Positions 13,901 through 24,307 of a DNA stretch of 64,000 nucleotides are shown piece after piece. A model generated the notes under the pieces. It worked only from the letters and a program-made list of their open reading frames with translations, had not been told where the DNA came from and did no database searches. Both the position numbers and the translations under genes were made by a program. Where the stretch lies: assembly GCA_905250115.1 (NCBI GenBank), contig CAJNOI010000007.1, positions 363,049 through 427,048 of the forward strand, in the 5' to 3' direction. The stretch comes from Adineta steineri (lineage: Eukaryota > Rotifera > Eurotatoria > Adinetida > Adinetidae). How positions within the stretch are numbered: position 1 is the stretch's first letter; each line of letters starts with the position of its first letter.

Positions 13901-14816
13901 GTAAGTTGTTATTTATTTATCTTTAAAACATGACATTTTCATTGTATTATTCAATAGATGCAAATGTTTACTTAAGTATATTTGGTGATAAAGCTAAAAT
14001 TGAAAAAAATCAACTGAAAGAAACAGTTGATCGTAGCATGAATAAATTTGAATCTGGTTCAGTAGATAAATTTCAATTATATGAAACAGATGTTGGAAAG
14101 GTAAACTTGAATATAACTGTACTCAGAAATTACAGTTACTCTCTACTTCAGATAAAAACAATTCGAATTGAACATGATGGTGCTGGAATGGGTGCTGGTT
14201 GGTATGTAGAATTAATCGAAATTCGTATTGTACCACGCAATGAAATTTACAAGTAGAAAAAATTCTAAAGTTAAATAAAATTCATTTTCCCTTATGCATT
14301 TAGATTTCCAATTGATCGATGGTTGGATTCAGGAGAAGGAGATAAGAGAATTTCACTCGATCTTGAACCAGATAAAAAACCTGGTCAATTAGAAGGTAAA
14401 ATTCTAGTTTTCCTACCAACATAGTATTTATAACGGAATAAAATATAAAGATGATTGCTTATACCTTGAGGGTGAGTGTGGACGAGTCTGTTTCTTTTTT
14501 ACTTTACACCCACATCCTCAATCATCTTTATCAACTATTTTCTAATTTAACTGTAACTCTATTTTCTATTAAAAAGCACAAGCGAAACCAACTACATCGG
14601 ATACAAATAAAAGTAAATACATCTATAATAACTATTTGCTGACTTAACTATAACTCTATTATTTTTTAAATAGCACAACCGAAATCAACTACATCGGATA
14701 CAAATAAAAACAACACATCTGATCCAAATAAACGTAAACAAATCTATGATAACTACTCTTAACTTATTTTAACACCTTCTTCTTATTTAGAAACTGCATA
14801 TTTGGTTACTGTCAAA
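7905..14816 (+). CDS. ODAD4: ODAD4 (TTC25) fused to PLAT domains
   Basis: The first ~518 residues match outer dynein arm docking complex subunit 4, the TPR protein that helps attach outer dynein arms to ciliary doublets. Landmarks are G-L-Y-Q-K-A-E-A-L-Y, F-Y-H-R-G, A-I-D-N-S-V-G, N-R-T-H-F-W-R-Q-Q, R-A-L-D-N-L-G-R-V-Y-A-R and L-F-H-E-I-G. ODAD4 exons: 7905-8042, 8097-8264, 8320-8473, 8537-8598, 8655-8669, 8807-8969, 9024-9221, 9285-9665, 9725-9904, 10121-10198, 10266-10283. Without a stop, and in phase, come 10344-10531, 10584-10675, 10734-10795, 10855-10899 (a divergent PLAT-like domain), 10955-11005, and PLAT modules at 11074-12456 and 13019-14395 with linker exons. The last exon starts at 14791 and runs into the gap at 14817, so the 3' end is missing; about 1340 residues are visible. 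PLAT (LH2) domains bind lipids or membrane proteins. A fusion fits a ciliary role, but that is inference. It could instead be two genes joined by readthrough, though every intervening splice keeps phase. Confidence 0.88.
8655..8669 (+). other. 15-nt micro-exon of ODAD4
   Basis: Bases 8655-8669 encode only D-E-A-K-K between an AG acceptor and a GT donor, keeping phase 0. A second very short exon (18 nt, 10266-10283, ending P-P-D-R-P) lies at the ODAD4/PLAT boundary. Both keep the long frame open. Confidence 0.65.
11074..12960 (+). repeat. PLAT-A/PLAT-B tandem module, copy 1
   Basis: Genomic unit of the ODAD4-PLAT gene. PLAT-A (Y-L-V-S-V-K-T-G, then G-S-G-T-D-A and F-P-V-N-R-W-L-D) lies in 11074-11267, 11321-11415 and 11479-11576. 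An acidic spacer (N-K-E-E-K-R) is at 11643-11762. PLAT-B (Y-E-V-T-V-K-T-G, then F-P-V-D-R-W-L-D) is at 11885-11959, 12020-12162, 12213-12313 and 12365-12456. Linker mini-exons are at 12513-12557 and 12925-12960. Copy 2 has the same exon/intron layout. Confidence 0.85.
13019..14612 (+). repeat. PLAT-A/PLAT-B tandem module, copy 2
   Basis: Second copy of the module, with exons 13019-13212, 13266-13360, 13420-13514, 13579-13692, 13826-13900, 13958-14100, 14152-14252, 14304-14395 and linker 14577-14612. Exon boundaries and phases match copy 1, and the introns are recognisably related, so the duplication was genomic. A third copy begins at 14791 (T-A-Y-L-V-T-V-K) and enters the gap. Confidence 0.85.
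14466..14521. repeat. Short G/T-rich inverted-repeat element (copy 2), intronic
   Basis: It begins TTGAGGGTGAGTGTGG and ends TTACACCCACATCCTCAA, so the ends are inverted copies of about 16 bases. It lies inside the ODAD4-PLAT intron 14396-14576. The equivalent intron of module 1 (12558-12924) shows no such arms, suggesting insertion after duplication. Confidence 0.6.
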
Positions 14817-14916
14817 NNNNNNNNNNNNNNNNNNNNNNNNNNNNNNNNNNNNNNNNNNNNNNNNNNNNNNNNNNNNNNNNNNNNNNNNNNNNNNNNNNNN
14901 NNNNNNNNNNNNNNNN
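14817..14916. other. Assembly gap (100 N)
   Basis: A run of exactly 100 N interrupts the third PLAT-A exon. The sequence to the right (14917 on) is unrelated AT-rich DNA, so the missing segment may hold further PLAT modules and the gene's 3' end. Confidence 0.98.
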
Positions 14917-16387
14917 AAAAAAGAATATAAAAGAGAGAACAGAACGAGCAGCTCAACGCAACTTTTTTTCTTCTTCTATACGTTTTTCTTTGTGTTTGCT
15001 TTCATTGTGAATAAATATAAAGAACTTACTTAACAACGATTACATAGAATGTTTGGTAGAGGAAAATTAAAGTAATCATTGACTGTTATATTAACATAAA
15101 ACGACAGAATATGAATGACGTGATAAATTAAAAATACTTCTCCAGATATAGATATTAGACAATAAATTGTTAACGTCAAAAATGATTATACTTTGATATA
15201 ATCTTATAACCTATAGAATGCATCTTGAATTAAATGACTTATTCAGGCTTCTTTACAAGGAAAAAAAGATTTCTCTGTTTGAATGAAGCATTTGATTACT
15301 TTATGGAATATTTCATAATTACATCAATTGTTCTTCATACGTAACATTTTCAGTCTTGATTCAACTAGTATCACAGACGGAAACTACTTGATGCATATTA
15401 ATCTCGTAACCTGCTATAGAAATATTAACATTTTCCTGTTGTCAAAAATATTCATTAAAAACATTCTCAAGCTTAATAAAAAAAAATTTAAAATTTCACA
15501 TACTAGTTTCTCAAATATTTACAGCAAATTTAAACAGAAAATTTTTTTTGTTCTTCATCTATTGTCTAGAAAAATAAATATTTATTTTACATGATAGTTT
15601 ATAAGAAAATACACTGATGAATGAATTTTGTCAAAACAAATTCTATTTATTAATAAGATTATCATACACTGGTTATAAAACTACATAAATGTTAAAACAC
15701 ATATATGATATTAATCAAGTGATATTTCCGCTATGAATCAATTTTTAATGATATGATATCTAATTGAAGAATATTATATTTAGACATTGAAAAATAAAAG
15801 TACTGAATACTATTTATAACACATAGATTTGCTTTGTTTTAATAATGAGATAAAAATAGGATTACCAGAACTAATCCATTGATTGTTTGTCTGAGCGTTA
15901 TCCACTCCATTGAAATAAATACAACTTGGTTTCCAAGCTGGATTAAAAACATATAAAAAGACCATTTTTATATAAACAAACTATAGGATTGTACTAATAT
16001 GATCCTCACCTTCTTCCATCATTGATAAGTATAATACATTGTATAAATTTGTCTGTTTTATTGAATTTTATATTTGTATATAACATGCATTTATTGAAGG
16101 GCTAATACTTTTTTCATTATCTGTATGAATTTCAAAGAATAAATAACCTTTGTCATAGTCATTTTTATCGAAATTTTCAGCGTATGATATTTTAAAATTA
16201 CTGAATATGAATGTAGTTGAAATCAATGTAATGTTAAAGTGCATCATATTCCATATGTGTTCGATATAAATTGTAAAGAATAACTCGTCTCTCACGTCTT
16301 TTATAGGGAAAGATAAACTAATCATAGAACACAAATAACTGCTTTTTTCATAGTTAGTATGTACTGAAATAAAAAATGAAAGATGAA

Positions 16388-16446
16388 TGTGGGTGTGGGT
16401 ATGAGTAGGGTACTAAAGACTGACGCACACTCACACCCACCCTCAA
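16388..16446. repeat. Short G/T-rich inverted-repeat element (copy 3)
   Basis: The left arm is TGTGGGTGTGGGTATGAG. The right arm, ACTCACACCCACCCTCAA, reads TTGAGGGTGGGTGTGAGT on the other strand. This is the best-preserved member of the family. Confidence 0.6.
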
Positions 16447-16700
16447 TGATTTCATCAAAAATAAGTGACGTTTTTTATATATTTATTTTGATAATATTCA
16501 ACAACATTTAACAAAACATATGAGTCAATTATTGGTATTTTTTACTGGTAGATGTTGCCTTTCTACAATGAACTAAACAAAACAGCAATGTAACATATTT
16601 TCCAATTTGAAATCTTGTTGATTTTTAAGAAAGAGTCGAATATTCTCAACAAAATTATAGGAAACTGCAAATAATATCGATCAGATGTATTTTCACCTTA

Positions 16701-16791
16701 TTTGAGGATGTAGATGTGGACGCGATGGACAGATCAACATATGTATTGATATAATCTGATTGCCATACGTGTGATTCGCATCTACATCAAA
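16701..16791. repeat. Short inverted-repeat element (copy 4)
   Basis: It begins TTTGAGGATGTAGATGTGG and ends CGCATCTACATCAAA, inverted copies of each other, around an AT-rich centre. It is a longer and more diverged relative of the element at 16388-16446. Confidence 0.5.
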
Positions 16792-17807
16792 ATAACGATT
16801 TATAGTGATAAGAAAAAACATTCCTTAGAAGTTAATAAAAATTTGTCGGTAAGATGTCTATATGTTCATATTATCTTGAGAGGTTTGATTATTAAACATT
16901 TCTGAACAGATTCAATGACAGAAATCACTTTATCAGATTTGTCGTTAATGCATTTTTTCGTCAGAATCATTCATTTCACTATAGAATAAAAATTATCACT
17001 ACGATTAAAATTTTTCGAAAAGCAAAAATAACATGAAAATTCAAAGTTTAGGCAATTCTAGTGAGATAAACTTAAAGTTGTTTAATTAAAAAATATTTCT
17101 TTTCTTTTCAATTTTGAGATCAATGAAATATTCTATTCATCATTTTTCATATTATATTTTCTATTATATATATCTTTATTTGTATATTAAAATCCATCTT
17201 TCTTTATTTTAAAATTATGAAATTGTTTCGATACTTTTTTGTTTTTGTTTTTGATTTCAGAACGATTTTTATATATGTAGATTATTGATATCCTGTTTTT
17301 TGATTGTGAACTCTTTTATTTATATCATAAAATCTTGGAGAAAATAGAAAAATATAATGCCTTTCTTATGTCATATATATTTGACTTATTTCAATTTTTA
17401 TCAAAGAATTCTTCTGAGTAATAAGATTTGATCATCACATATTGTGATTTATAATATCATTACTGACTCTATTCTTAAATGATGAGACATAAACAACAAA
17501 TCTCTTCATGTCTAAGATTAGAATTATTATTATTCAGTCAATCATCAGTGATTTCTTTTTCGCTATGACAATCACAACAGATATAATCATAATATTCTCT
17601 TGAAGTATGGAGATAAATAATCAATTGATATAAAATTTATGGATAAATATTACATTGCCAATATATTTCATGTATAAAATATATTCTCTAGTAGATAATC
17701 GAATATCATTAGAATCAGAAGAAGAAAAAAGAAGAAATAATCATTTATCTTGAAGTTGTGTATAATATATTCTAATTAAAAGAAATATTTTTCTTCAACA
17801 AAATATT

Positions 17808-18476
17808 ACAAGAAAGTAAAGACGTCATAAACATTGTTGTTAATTTTTCAAATAGCATAGTAACGATGCATTTTTTCCAAGACTAACGCAAATCATTTAC
17901 CATTGTTTTTTCTAACACAGTTTTCTTCGACGATGCAGTTTTCATTATTCTGATTATAACAGGCAAACATTATTGCGCAGTGTATTTTCTTCTAATGGTT
18001 CTTTGGAAAAAAATCAAAATTATCTTGAGATAGTTTTTGTGTTGTGTACAAATTTTATATTATTATAGCATAAAAGTAAAAAAGAATAGACATCACTCAG
18101 TTGGACGGGATATATTTCATTCGAAGAAAAATGTCTGATTGTTTATGAAGATAAAGAATTATCGAAGTTACTTTATAATGCGGAAAAGTAGTTTCTCTTA
18201 AATGATTTATTTCATAAAGCGTTTCTTATGTTGATATACGGAATTAAATTTAATATAAAGTAGTCTCATATTATTAACAAATGAAGTGATCATTGTTTCT
18301 GCATAAAACAACTTTTTAAGATATACGTATTTATGTTTTCCGACTGCACATTAACTACGCACAAAAAAATCATTATTCTTGATGCATGACTTGTTCAAAG
18401 TTAACCTCCAGTACACAATCCTGACAAAAAAAAGTCATAACTATTTTTCCATCATGCTGATGAAATTAGAAAAATC
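17808..18476. repeat. Diverged direct repeat, copy A
   Basis: This block is repeated in the same orientation at 18757-19424, with landmarks in the same order: CAAGAAAGTAAAGACGTCAT, GGCAAACATTATTGCGCAGT, TGGACGGGATATATTTCATT and GATGCATGACTTGTTCAAAG. On the minus strand a short frame (M-F-A-C-Y-N-Q-N-N) stops early in this copy. Confidence 0.85.
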
Positions 18477-18756
18477 ATATTTCTAGATGCACTTTTTTCA
18501 AAGTGAAGCTCTGATGCACAATCCTGACAAAAAAGTCATAACTATTTTTTCATCATACTGATGAAAAATAAAAATATGTACGATGTGTGACAAGAAAGAG
18601 ACATAGTCATAATATTGAGGAATGGTTCCAGAATTATCTCACTACTTTAGATCTTACGAATTCAGAGACTCATGAACAAAAGAGAACATATCACAATGAT
18701 ATATAATATATTCAAAACTGTAAAGAATATTTGCATTAATTTTGCTAAATAAAATA

Positions 18757-19424
18757 TACAAGAAAGTAAAGACGTCATAAACGTTACTGTTAATTTCCCT
18801 AACGGCATAGTAACCGTGTTTTTCTTCCGACATCAGCGGATATTTGTTATCATCATTATTTTGTAATATACAGTATTCTTCGACGATGTAGTTTCCATTA
18901 TTCTGATTATAACAGGCAAACATTATTGCGCAGTGTATTTTCTTCTAACGATTCTTTAGAGAAAAAAAATTAAAATTATCTTGAGATAGTTTTTGTATTG
19001 TGTACATATTTTATATTATTCCATCATAAAAGTAAAAAAGAATAGACATCATTCAGCTGGACGGGATATATTTCATTCGAAGAAAAATGGCTGATTATTT
19101 GTCAAGATGAAGAATTATTGACGTTACTTTACAATACTAAAAAGTAGTTTCTCTTAATTGATTTATTTCACAATGTGTTTCGTATGTTGACATATGCAAT
19201 TAAATTTAATATCAAGTAGTCTCATGTCATAAGCAAACGAGGTGATCATTGTTTTTGCATAAAACAAGATTTTAAGATATACGTATTTCCGCCTACACGT
19301 AAACTATACAAAAGAAAATCATCATTCTAGATGCATGACTTGTTCAAAGTTAACCTTTACTACACAATCCTGACAGAAAAAAAATGCAAACGTTTTTTTC
19401 TATCATACTGATGAAATAAAAAGT
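18757..19424. repeat. Diverged direct repeat, copy B
   Basis: Partner of 17808-18476, offset by about 950 bases and diverged by scattered substitutions and small indels. The minus-strand frame starting M-F-A-C-Y-N-Q-N-N-G-N-Y stays open for 89 codons here (18923-18654). That may be a remnant of a duplicated exon, or chance. Confidence 0.85.
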
Positions 19425-19580
19425 ATCTGTGATGAGTGAGAAAAAGAGAAAAAAAGAGAGAGGTAGTAAAAAAGAAAAAAAGAGAAAGAGAGAGAAACTG
19501 AAAAGGTATTTAATGCTATGTCTTCACAATGCATTTCACTTACAGTTAAATTCATTTCCTAACTAACATTCTTGTTAGTT

Positions 19581-20876
19581 ATGGGGTGGAGAAGAAATCT
19601 TTTATTGCTTCTGTTTCTTTTTTTTACACAATCAGACACACAAGATATACGATCATTCGATATGTCTGAAATAGCTGGTTGGCAACTTCAATGTTCTAAC
19701 ACAACTTGCTTACCATTTGCCACTATCACTGTGTCGGATACCCGCCAGTGTCATATAGCTTGTTTAGCTCAAGTCTATTGTAAAGCACTTACTTTTCATA
19801 AATCATCGTCTAATTGTGAATTATTTGCTGATATATCAAATCAAAATAGCAATCTGGTGGTCAATATGGACACTATTACTATGATTGTTACGGATGGAAC
19901 ACGAATTCCACTCGGTAAGTACAACTACGATTATTTAGGAAAGATATATCGATGAGAAAAAACTCTTCCTTTTTTTTACATTGGTCGCAAAAAAATTGGT
20001 AGACATATCAAACAAAACTGCTCAAAGACCTTCCTACTAGTTGTATATCACATATCACGAGCAGTATATTCATAGAGTTAATTTTAGAATAGCACGAACG
20101 CTATTATAATTAGAAAGATCAATAAGTCACTTCTTTATAGCCTGGCTTAGTCCTATCTCTTAGAAGTCAATCAACTAGCTAGGGTGAGGGTGGGTATGGG
20201 TGGAGCCACGCATCTTTCTGAATTTTCACACTCATATTGAGGGTGTGGGTATGTAAATTGAATAACAGCCACAGCCACGCTCACACCTACACAGCCAATG
20301 ACATTTGTCTAAAATAGGACCGACTACGACATCAACAACAACATCATCGTCGACTTCATCATCAACATCATCCACATCGGCAACAACATCAACAACAACA
20401 TCAACCACTTCATCATCAACATCATCCACATCGGCAACTTCAACAACAACATCATCATCATCTACATCATCCGCGTCATCAACAACATCAACAACAACAA
20501 CCACTACTTCATCATCAACATCAACGTCATCGTCAACATCATCCACATCGTTATCGACATCAACAACAACAGCAACTACTACTACTACTTCATCATCAAC
20601 ATCGTCAACGACATCATCAACATCATCAACATCATCAACATCGTCAACGTTATCATCAACATCATCAACATCGTCAACATCGTCAACGTCATCATCAACA
20701 TCATCCACATCGTCAACAACAACATCAACCACATCATCATCGTCAACATCATCATCCACATCATCAACATCATCAACAACAACATCAACTACATCATCAA
20801 CAACAACTTCAAAAACATCCACCACATCATCAACAACAACTTCAACAACAACAACAACATCATCAACAACAACTTC

Positions 20877-20916
<40 letters not shown>

Positions 20917-22637
20917 TCATCAACAACTACTTCAACAACAACAACAACATCATCAACAACAACAACAACAACATCATCAACAACAACAACAACAGCAGCA
21001 GCAATACAGCGTCAGTACTGTGTTAAATTATTTGTAGTCACTCAAAGGATGATTAATAGAAGTGACGATATTTGAAAGTTTTGAATTTAGCTATTGAATG
21101 ATCGTCATCTAAATAGACAGTATTAGAGAACATTTTCTATTAGAAACCGAAATACGGCTAGTTTTTGATAATTTGATTCGATCTACATTCATTTGAGTAT
21201 TGAATATTCTTGTCCTGTTCAACAATATCAAACGAAAATAGTTTTGATAGAAAGATTTTCATACGATAGAACTCATTGATCATTTTAATAATCACTCACA
21301 TCCACCTACTCTCAAGATATAATCGGAGAAGAATTCTTTGCGTTGAATTATTAATTGACATAATAGCGATATAAGCCATGTCTATCAACACTTAATCTCA
21401 TGTTTTAGGTCGCATTTGTATAGAGTTGAGTAATTAAAAAACATATCGTAAAAGTATAAAATACAAACTTCTAACTCGAGAAAAAGCATCTTATCTTAAT
21501 CATGAAAACAAAGAGAAGTTTATTAAAGAGTTGAAATCATTTAATCTGTCATCAATAGATAGACAACTTTTGCACATGAGAGATTTGAAGACATTTTAAG
21601 ACTAACGTTGTTTTCATTTTCTGCCTTATTTAGAATGGATAATGACAGGAATCATGAATGTTCCACGAAGATATCATACAGCATCCACATTAGCAAATGG
21701 ATCCGTATTAGTTGCTGGTGGATCCAACGGTACTAATCTCATTAGTACTGAATTATACAATCCATTAACCGGCACTTGGACAATCACAGGAAGCATCAAT
21801 GTCCCACGATTGTATCACACAGCGACCACATTAAAAAATGGATCAGTATTAGTTGCTGGTGGATATAACAACTCTGCTACTTTTACTAGCGCTGAGTTGT
21901 ACAATCCATCAACAGGCACTTGGACAATTACAGGAAGCATGAGTGTCGCACGAGAGAGTCACACAGCATCCATATTAGCAAATGGATCAGTATTAGTTGC
22001 TGGTGGAGTCAACAGTGCTTATCTCACTAGTACTGAACTGTACAATCCATTGGCAGGTACTTGGACAACCACAGGAGATATGAATACCGCACGATGCAAT
22101 CACATAGCATCGACATTAGCAGATGGATCAATATTAGTTGCTGGTGGATTCAACAGCGGTGTTTATCTCAACAGTGCTGAATTGTTCAATCCATCAACAG
22201 GCACTTGGACAACCACAGGAAGTATGAACGTCGCACGAGCAAGTCACACAGCATCCGTATTAGCAAATGGATCAGTATTAATTGCTGGTGGATCCAACGG
22301 TAGTAATAGTTATTTCAATAGTGCTGAATTGTACAATCCATCAACGGGTGCTTGGACAACTACAGGAAGCATGATTATTGCACGAGAATATCACATAGCA
22401 GTCACATTAGCAAATGGATCAATATTAATTACTGGTGGAATGGGCAGCACTGGTATTCTCAATATTGCAGAACTATACAATCCATCAACGGGTGCTTGGA
22501 CAACTACAGGAAACATGAGCATCGCACGATATATTCACACAGCATCTACATTAGCAGATGGAAAAGTATTAGTTGCTGGTGGATACAGCGGCGGTTCTGG
22601 TTCTCTCAATAGTGCTGAGCTTTATCAATCGATATAG
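19581..22637 (+). CDS. Secreted Cys-domain / Thr-rich linker / kelch-repeat protein
   Basis: Three exons (19581-19914, 20318-21010, 21634-22637) join in phase to give about 676 residues. Exon 1 encodes a signal peptide (M-G-W-R-R then L-L-L-L-L-F-L-F-F) and a small Cys-rich domain with six Cys, resembling a PAN/Apple module (C-H-I-A-C-L-A-Q-V-Y-C-K-A). Exon 2 is almost pure Ser/Thr, a likely O-glycosylated stalk. Exon 3 has seven ~48-residue kelch-like repeats (R-x-x-H-T-A-S-x-L-A-N-G-S-V-L-V-A-G-G, then E-L-Y-N-P-S-T-G-T-W), enough for a seven-bladed propeller. No membrane segment follows, so it is probably secreted. The ATG at 19581 is chosen because the signal peptide starts there. Ligand and role are unknown; adhesion or cuticle/mucus function is plausible. 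Confidence 0.85.
20183..20292. repeat. G/T-rich inverted-repeat elements (copies 5-6) in intron 1 of the kelch gene
   Basis: Two related elements lie back to back: 20183-20235 (GTGAGGGTGGGTATGGGTGG ... TTTTCACACTCAT) and 20237-20292 (TTGAGGGTGTGGGTATG ... CCACGCTCACACCTACACAG). Both sit in the intron 19915-20317. Confidence 0.5.
20325..21003 (+). repeat. Coding (ACA/TCA)n trinucleotide tract
   Basis: About 680 bases made almost only of ACA, TCA and ACT codons (Thr/Ser), grading from mixed Ser/Thr to nearly pure (ACA)n near 20880-20920. Length variation by slippage is expected. The complementary strand gives a spurious Asp/Val-rich frame. Confidence 0.9.
21634..22624 (+). repeat. ~147-bp tandem kelch repeat array
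   Basis: Seven consecutive units of about 144-150 bases, each with the motif AATGGATCAGTATTAGTTGC or a close variant and a downstream TACAATCCATCAAC block. High similarity between units at DNA level suggests recent or ongoing homogenisation. Confidence 0.85.
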
Positions 22638-24307
22638 ACAACATGGAATTTTCTTTTTTGAACTGAATTATAATTTTTTTTATATATAACCAAACTATTT
22701 AATCATTCACATTTCTTAATAAATTATCACGCACCAAATAATATATGAGTTGGAGTAATTTCGAAGTGATGTAGTATGGCGGTTGTTGAAAAAGAGTCAT
22801 AATTGATAAAAGACAGATCATTATTTGTACAGGTGAGTGGATTTAAATACAGTTGTGAAGAATATTAATTATTCCTTGTTACTAACTACATATATTCTGA
22901 TGAGAGTGAGTTCACATCTGATGATAACGTATGAATAATCGTTCTCAAGTAAATATCAGAAATGAATAATTTAATAATATGTTCAAACAAATCAATTTTT
23001 TCCAATAAAATTCTTTTTTGTCAAATAGTTTGATCATTTTGATTATTGTATTTTATAAAGTGGATATATTTTACGATCATAGCGTAATAAAATGGATGGT
23101 AATTTTGACAAAGTACAAATCGAATGTCCATGTCAAAGAAAAAAGGCATATTATGAAAAAACGAATACCTATTTCCGACTAAATCAATGAAAACGGAAAC
23201 AAAATTTATATTATTGAAAGTAAAAAGAGACAAGTGAGAGTGTGAATCAGTATTCTATTCACTCTGGGTGTACACTTATAATTATGCGTCCGCAGTGAAA
23301 TTAATTTCAACCAATCATACATTTATCTCAAGTAAATTGATATTACAGGTGACAAAGTAAAAAGGATAAGTGTGAGTGTTGGACTACCTTCATATGTATA
23401 TCCACACCCACACCCATCGACTAGCGTTACTTGTAGATAAAATAATTTTCGGAACTAGCTATATATAATTTTATAGGGAATTTTAAGTCCTATCTTTCGA
23501 TAAAAAAAAGTATTTTAATCTAAAGGAACAGTAGAGAACAAATCTCAGAAATAATATAGCAGCACAATTTTTTATGCATTAATTACTCGTTATATATTTT
23601 ATTTGAAAAACTATCTCGAGATGCATAATAGTACAGAGTCCTTTGTTTGAAATTAAACTTAATTATTAGTATGATCCAACAGCTTATAAAATTTTTTTAA
23701 AACTTTCTTTTAACTATTGAACTTGCGAACTGTTTTTTAAATATAAAGGATTCTATGTTATACTGTATCGTAATATAATCGTATCACCCAAAAACAAAAC
23801 AGAAATCATTGAATAAATGTGAATATCTCTGCCGGATGTCATATTTGAAAACCTGAAATCTCAGACTATTTGAATGTATTAAATGTGATATCGATTTGTT
23901 TGAGAAAAGTGATCTGCGTACTACAGACAAGGAAAAGAAGCAGTATGATGTTTAATATTATATTCAAGATTTTTTAATCAAACACTAATAGTTGTTGTAT
24001 AGAATGGCAAACTAGATATTTTCATTATATATTTTATTACTATTATCATTCATTGATTTGTTAGTAACAGATAAGTTTATTAGAAACAAACAGAATATTT
24101 ATATATATATATATATATTGTTGTGCTATTTTTCTCTCTCTTGTCAGAAACGTGACTGCAGAACGAACACTTTTCGATTATCCATAAAAATATAACGGTT
24201 ATAACTTATTTTCACTTTATTCTTGTTTTCTATTTTCTTCCTGTCGATTATTCTAATAACAATTTAAAAGTATTTTTCGCAAAAAGATCAAAGAAAAAAC
24301 CAAATTT
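22638..24307. other. Intergenic, no gene seen
   Basis: AT-rich spacer. An AATAAA about 80 bases past the kelch stop (near 22719) may be its polyadenylation signal. Two G/T-rich inverted-repeat relics (23232-23277, 23363-23428) and a (TA)n run (24099-24119) are present. Confidence 0.55.
23363..23428. repeat. Short G/T-rich inverted-repeat element (copy 7)
   Basis: AGGATAAGTGTGAGTGTTGG on the left faces CCACACCCACACCCATCG on the right, imperfect inverted arms like those of the other copies. A further weak relic lies at 23232-23277. Confidence 0.45.

Larger units (their letters stand above)
14917..19580. other. 4.7 kb AT-rich non-coding region
   Basis: No open frame here resembles a conserved protein, and short frames at 15328-15594 and 16068-16334 have a random composition. 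It holds two short inverted-repeat elements (16388-16446, 16701-16791), a diverged direct repeat pair (17808-18476 and 18757-19424) and a purine-rich stretch (19436-19505) just before the kelch gene. Confidence 0.6.

Noticed and set aside
15328-16334. 88-codon frames on both strands
   Set aside because: AT-rich, Phe/Ile/Asn/Lys-dominated frames with no splice context or motif; expected by chance in this base composition.
20232-20825. 197-codon Asp/Val-rich minus-strand frame
   Set aside because: It is the complement of the Thr/Ser codon repeat of the kelch gene; trinucleotide repeats stay open in several frames.
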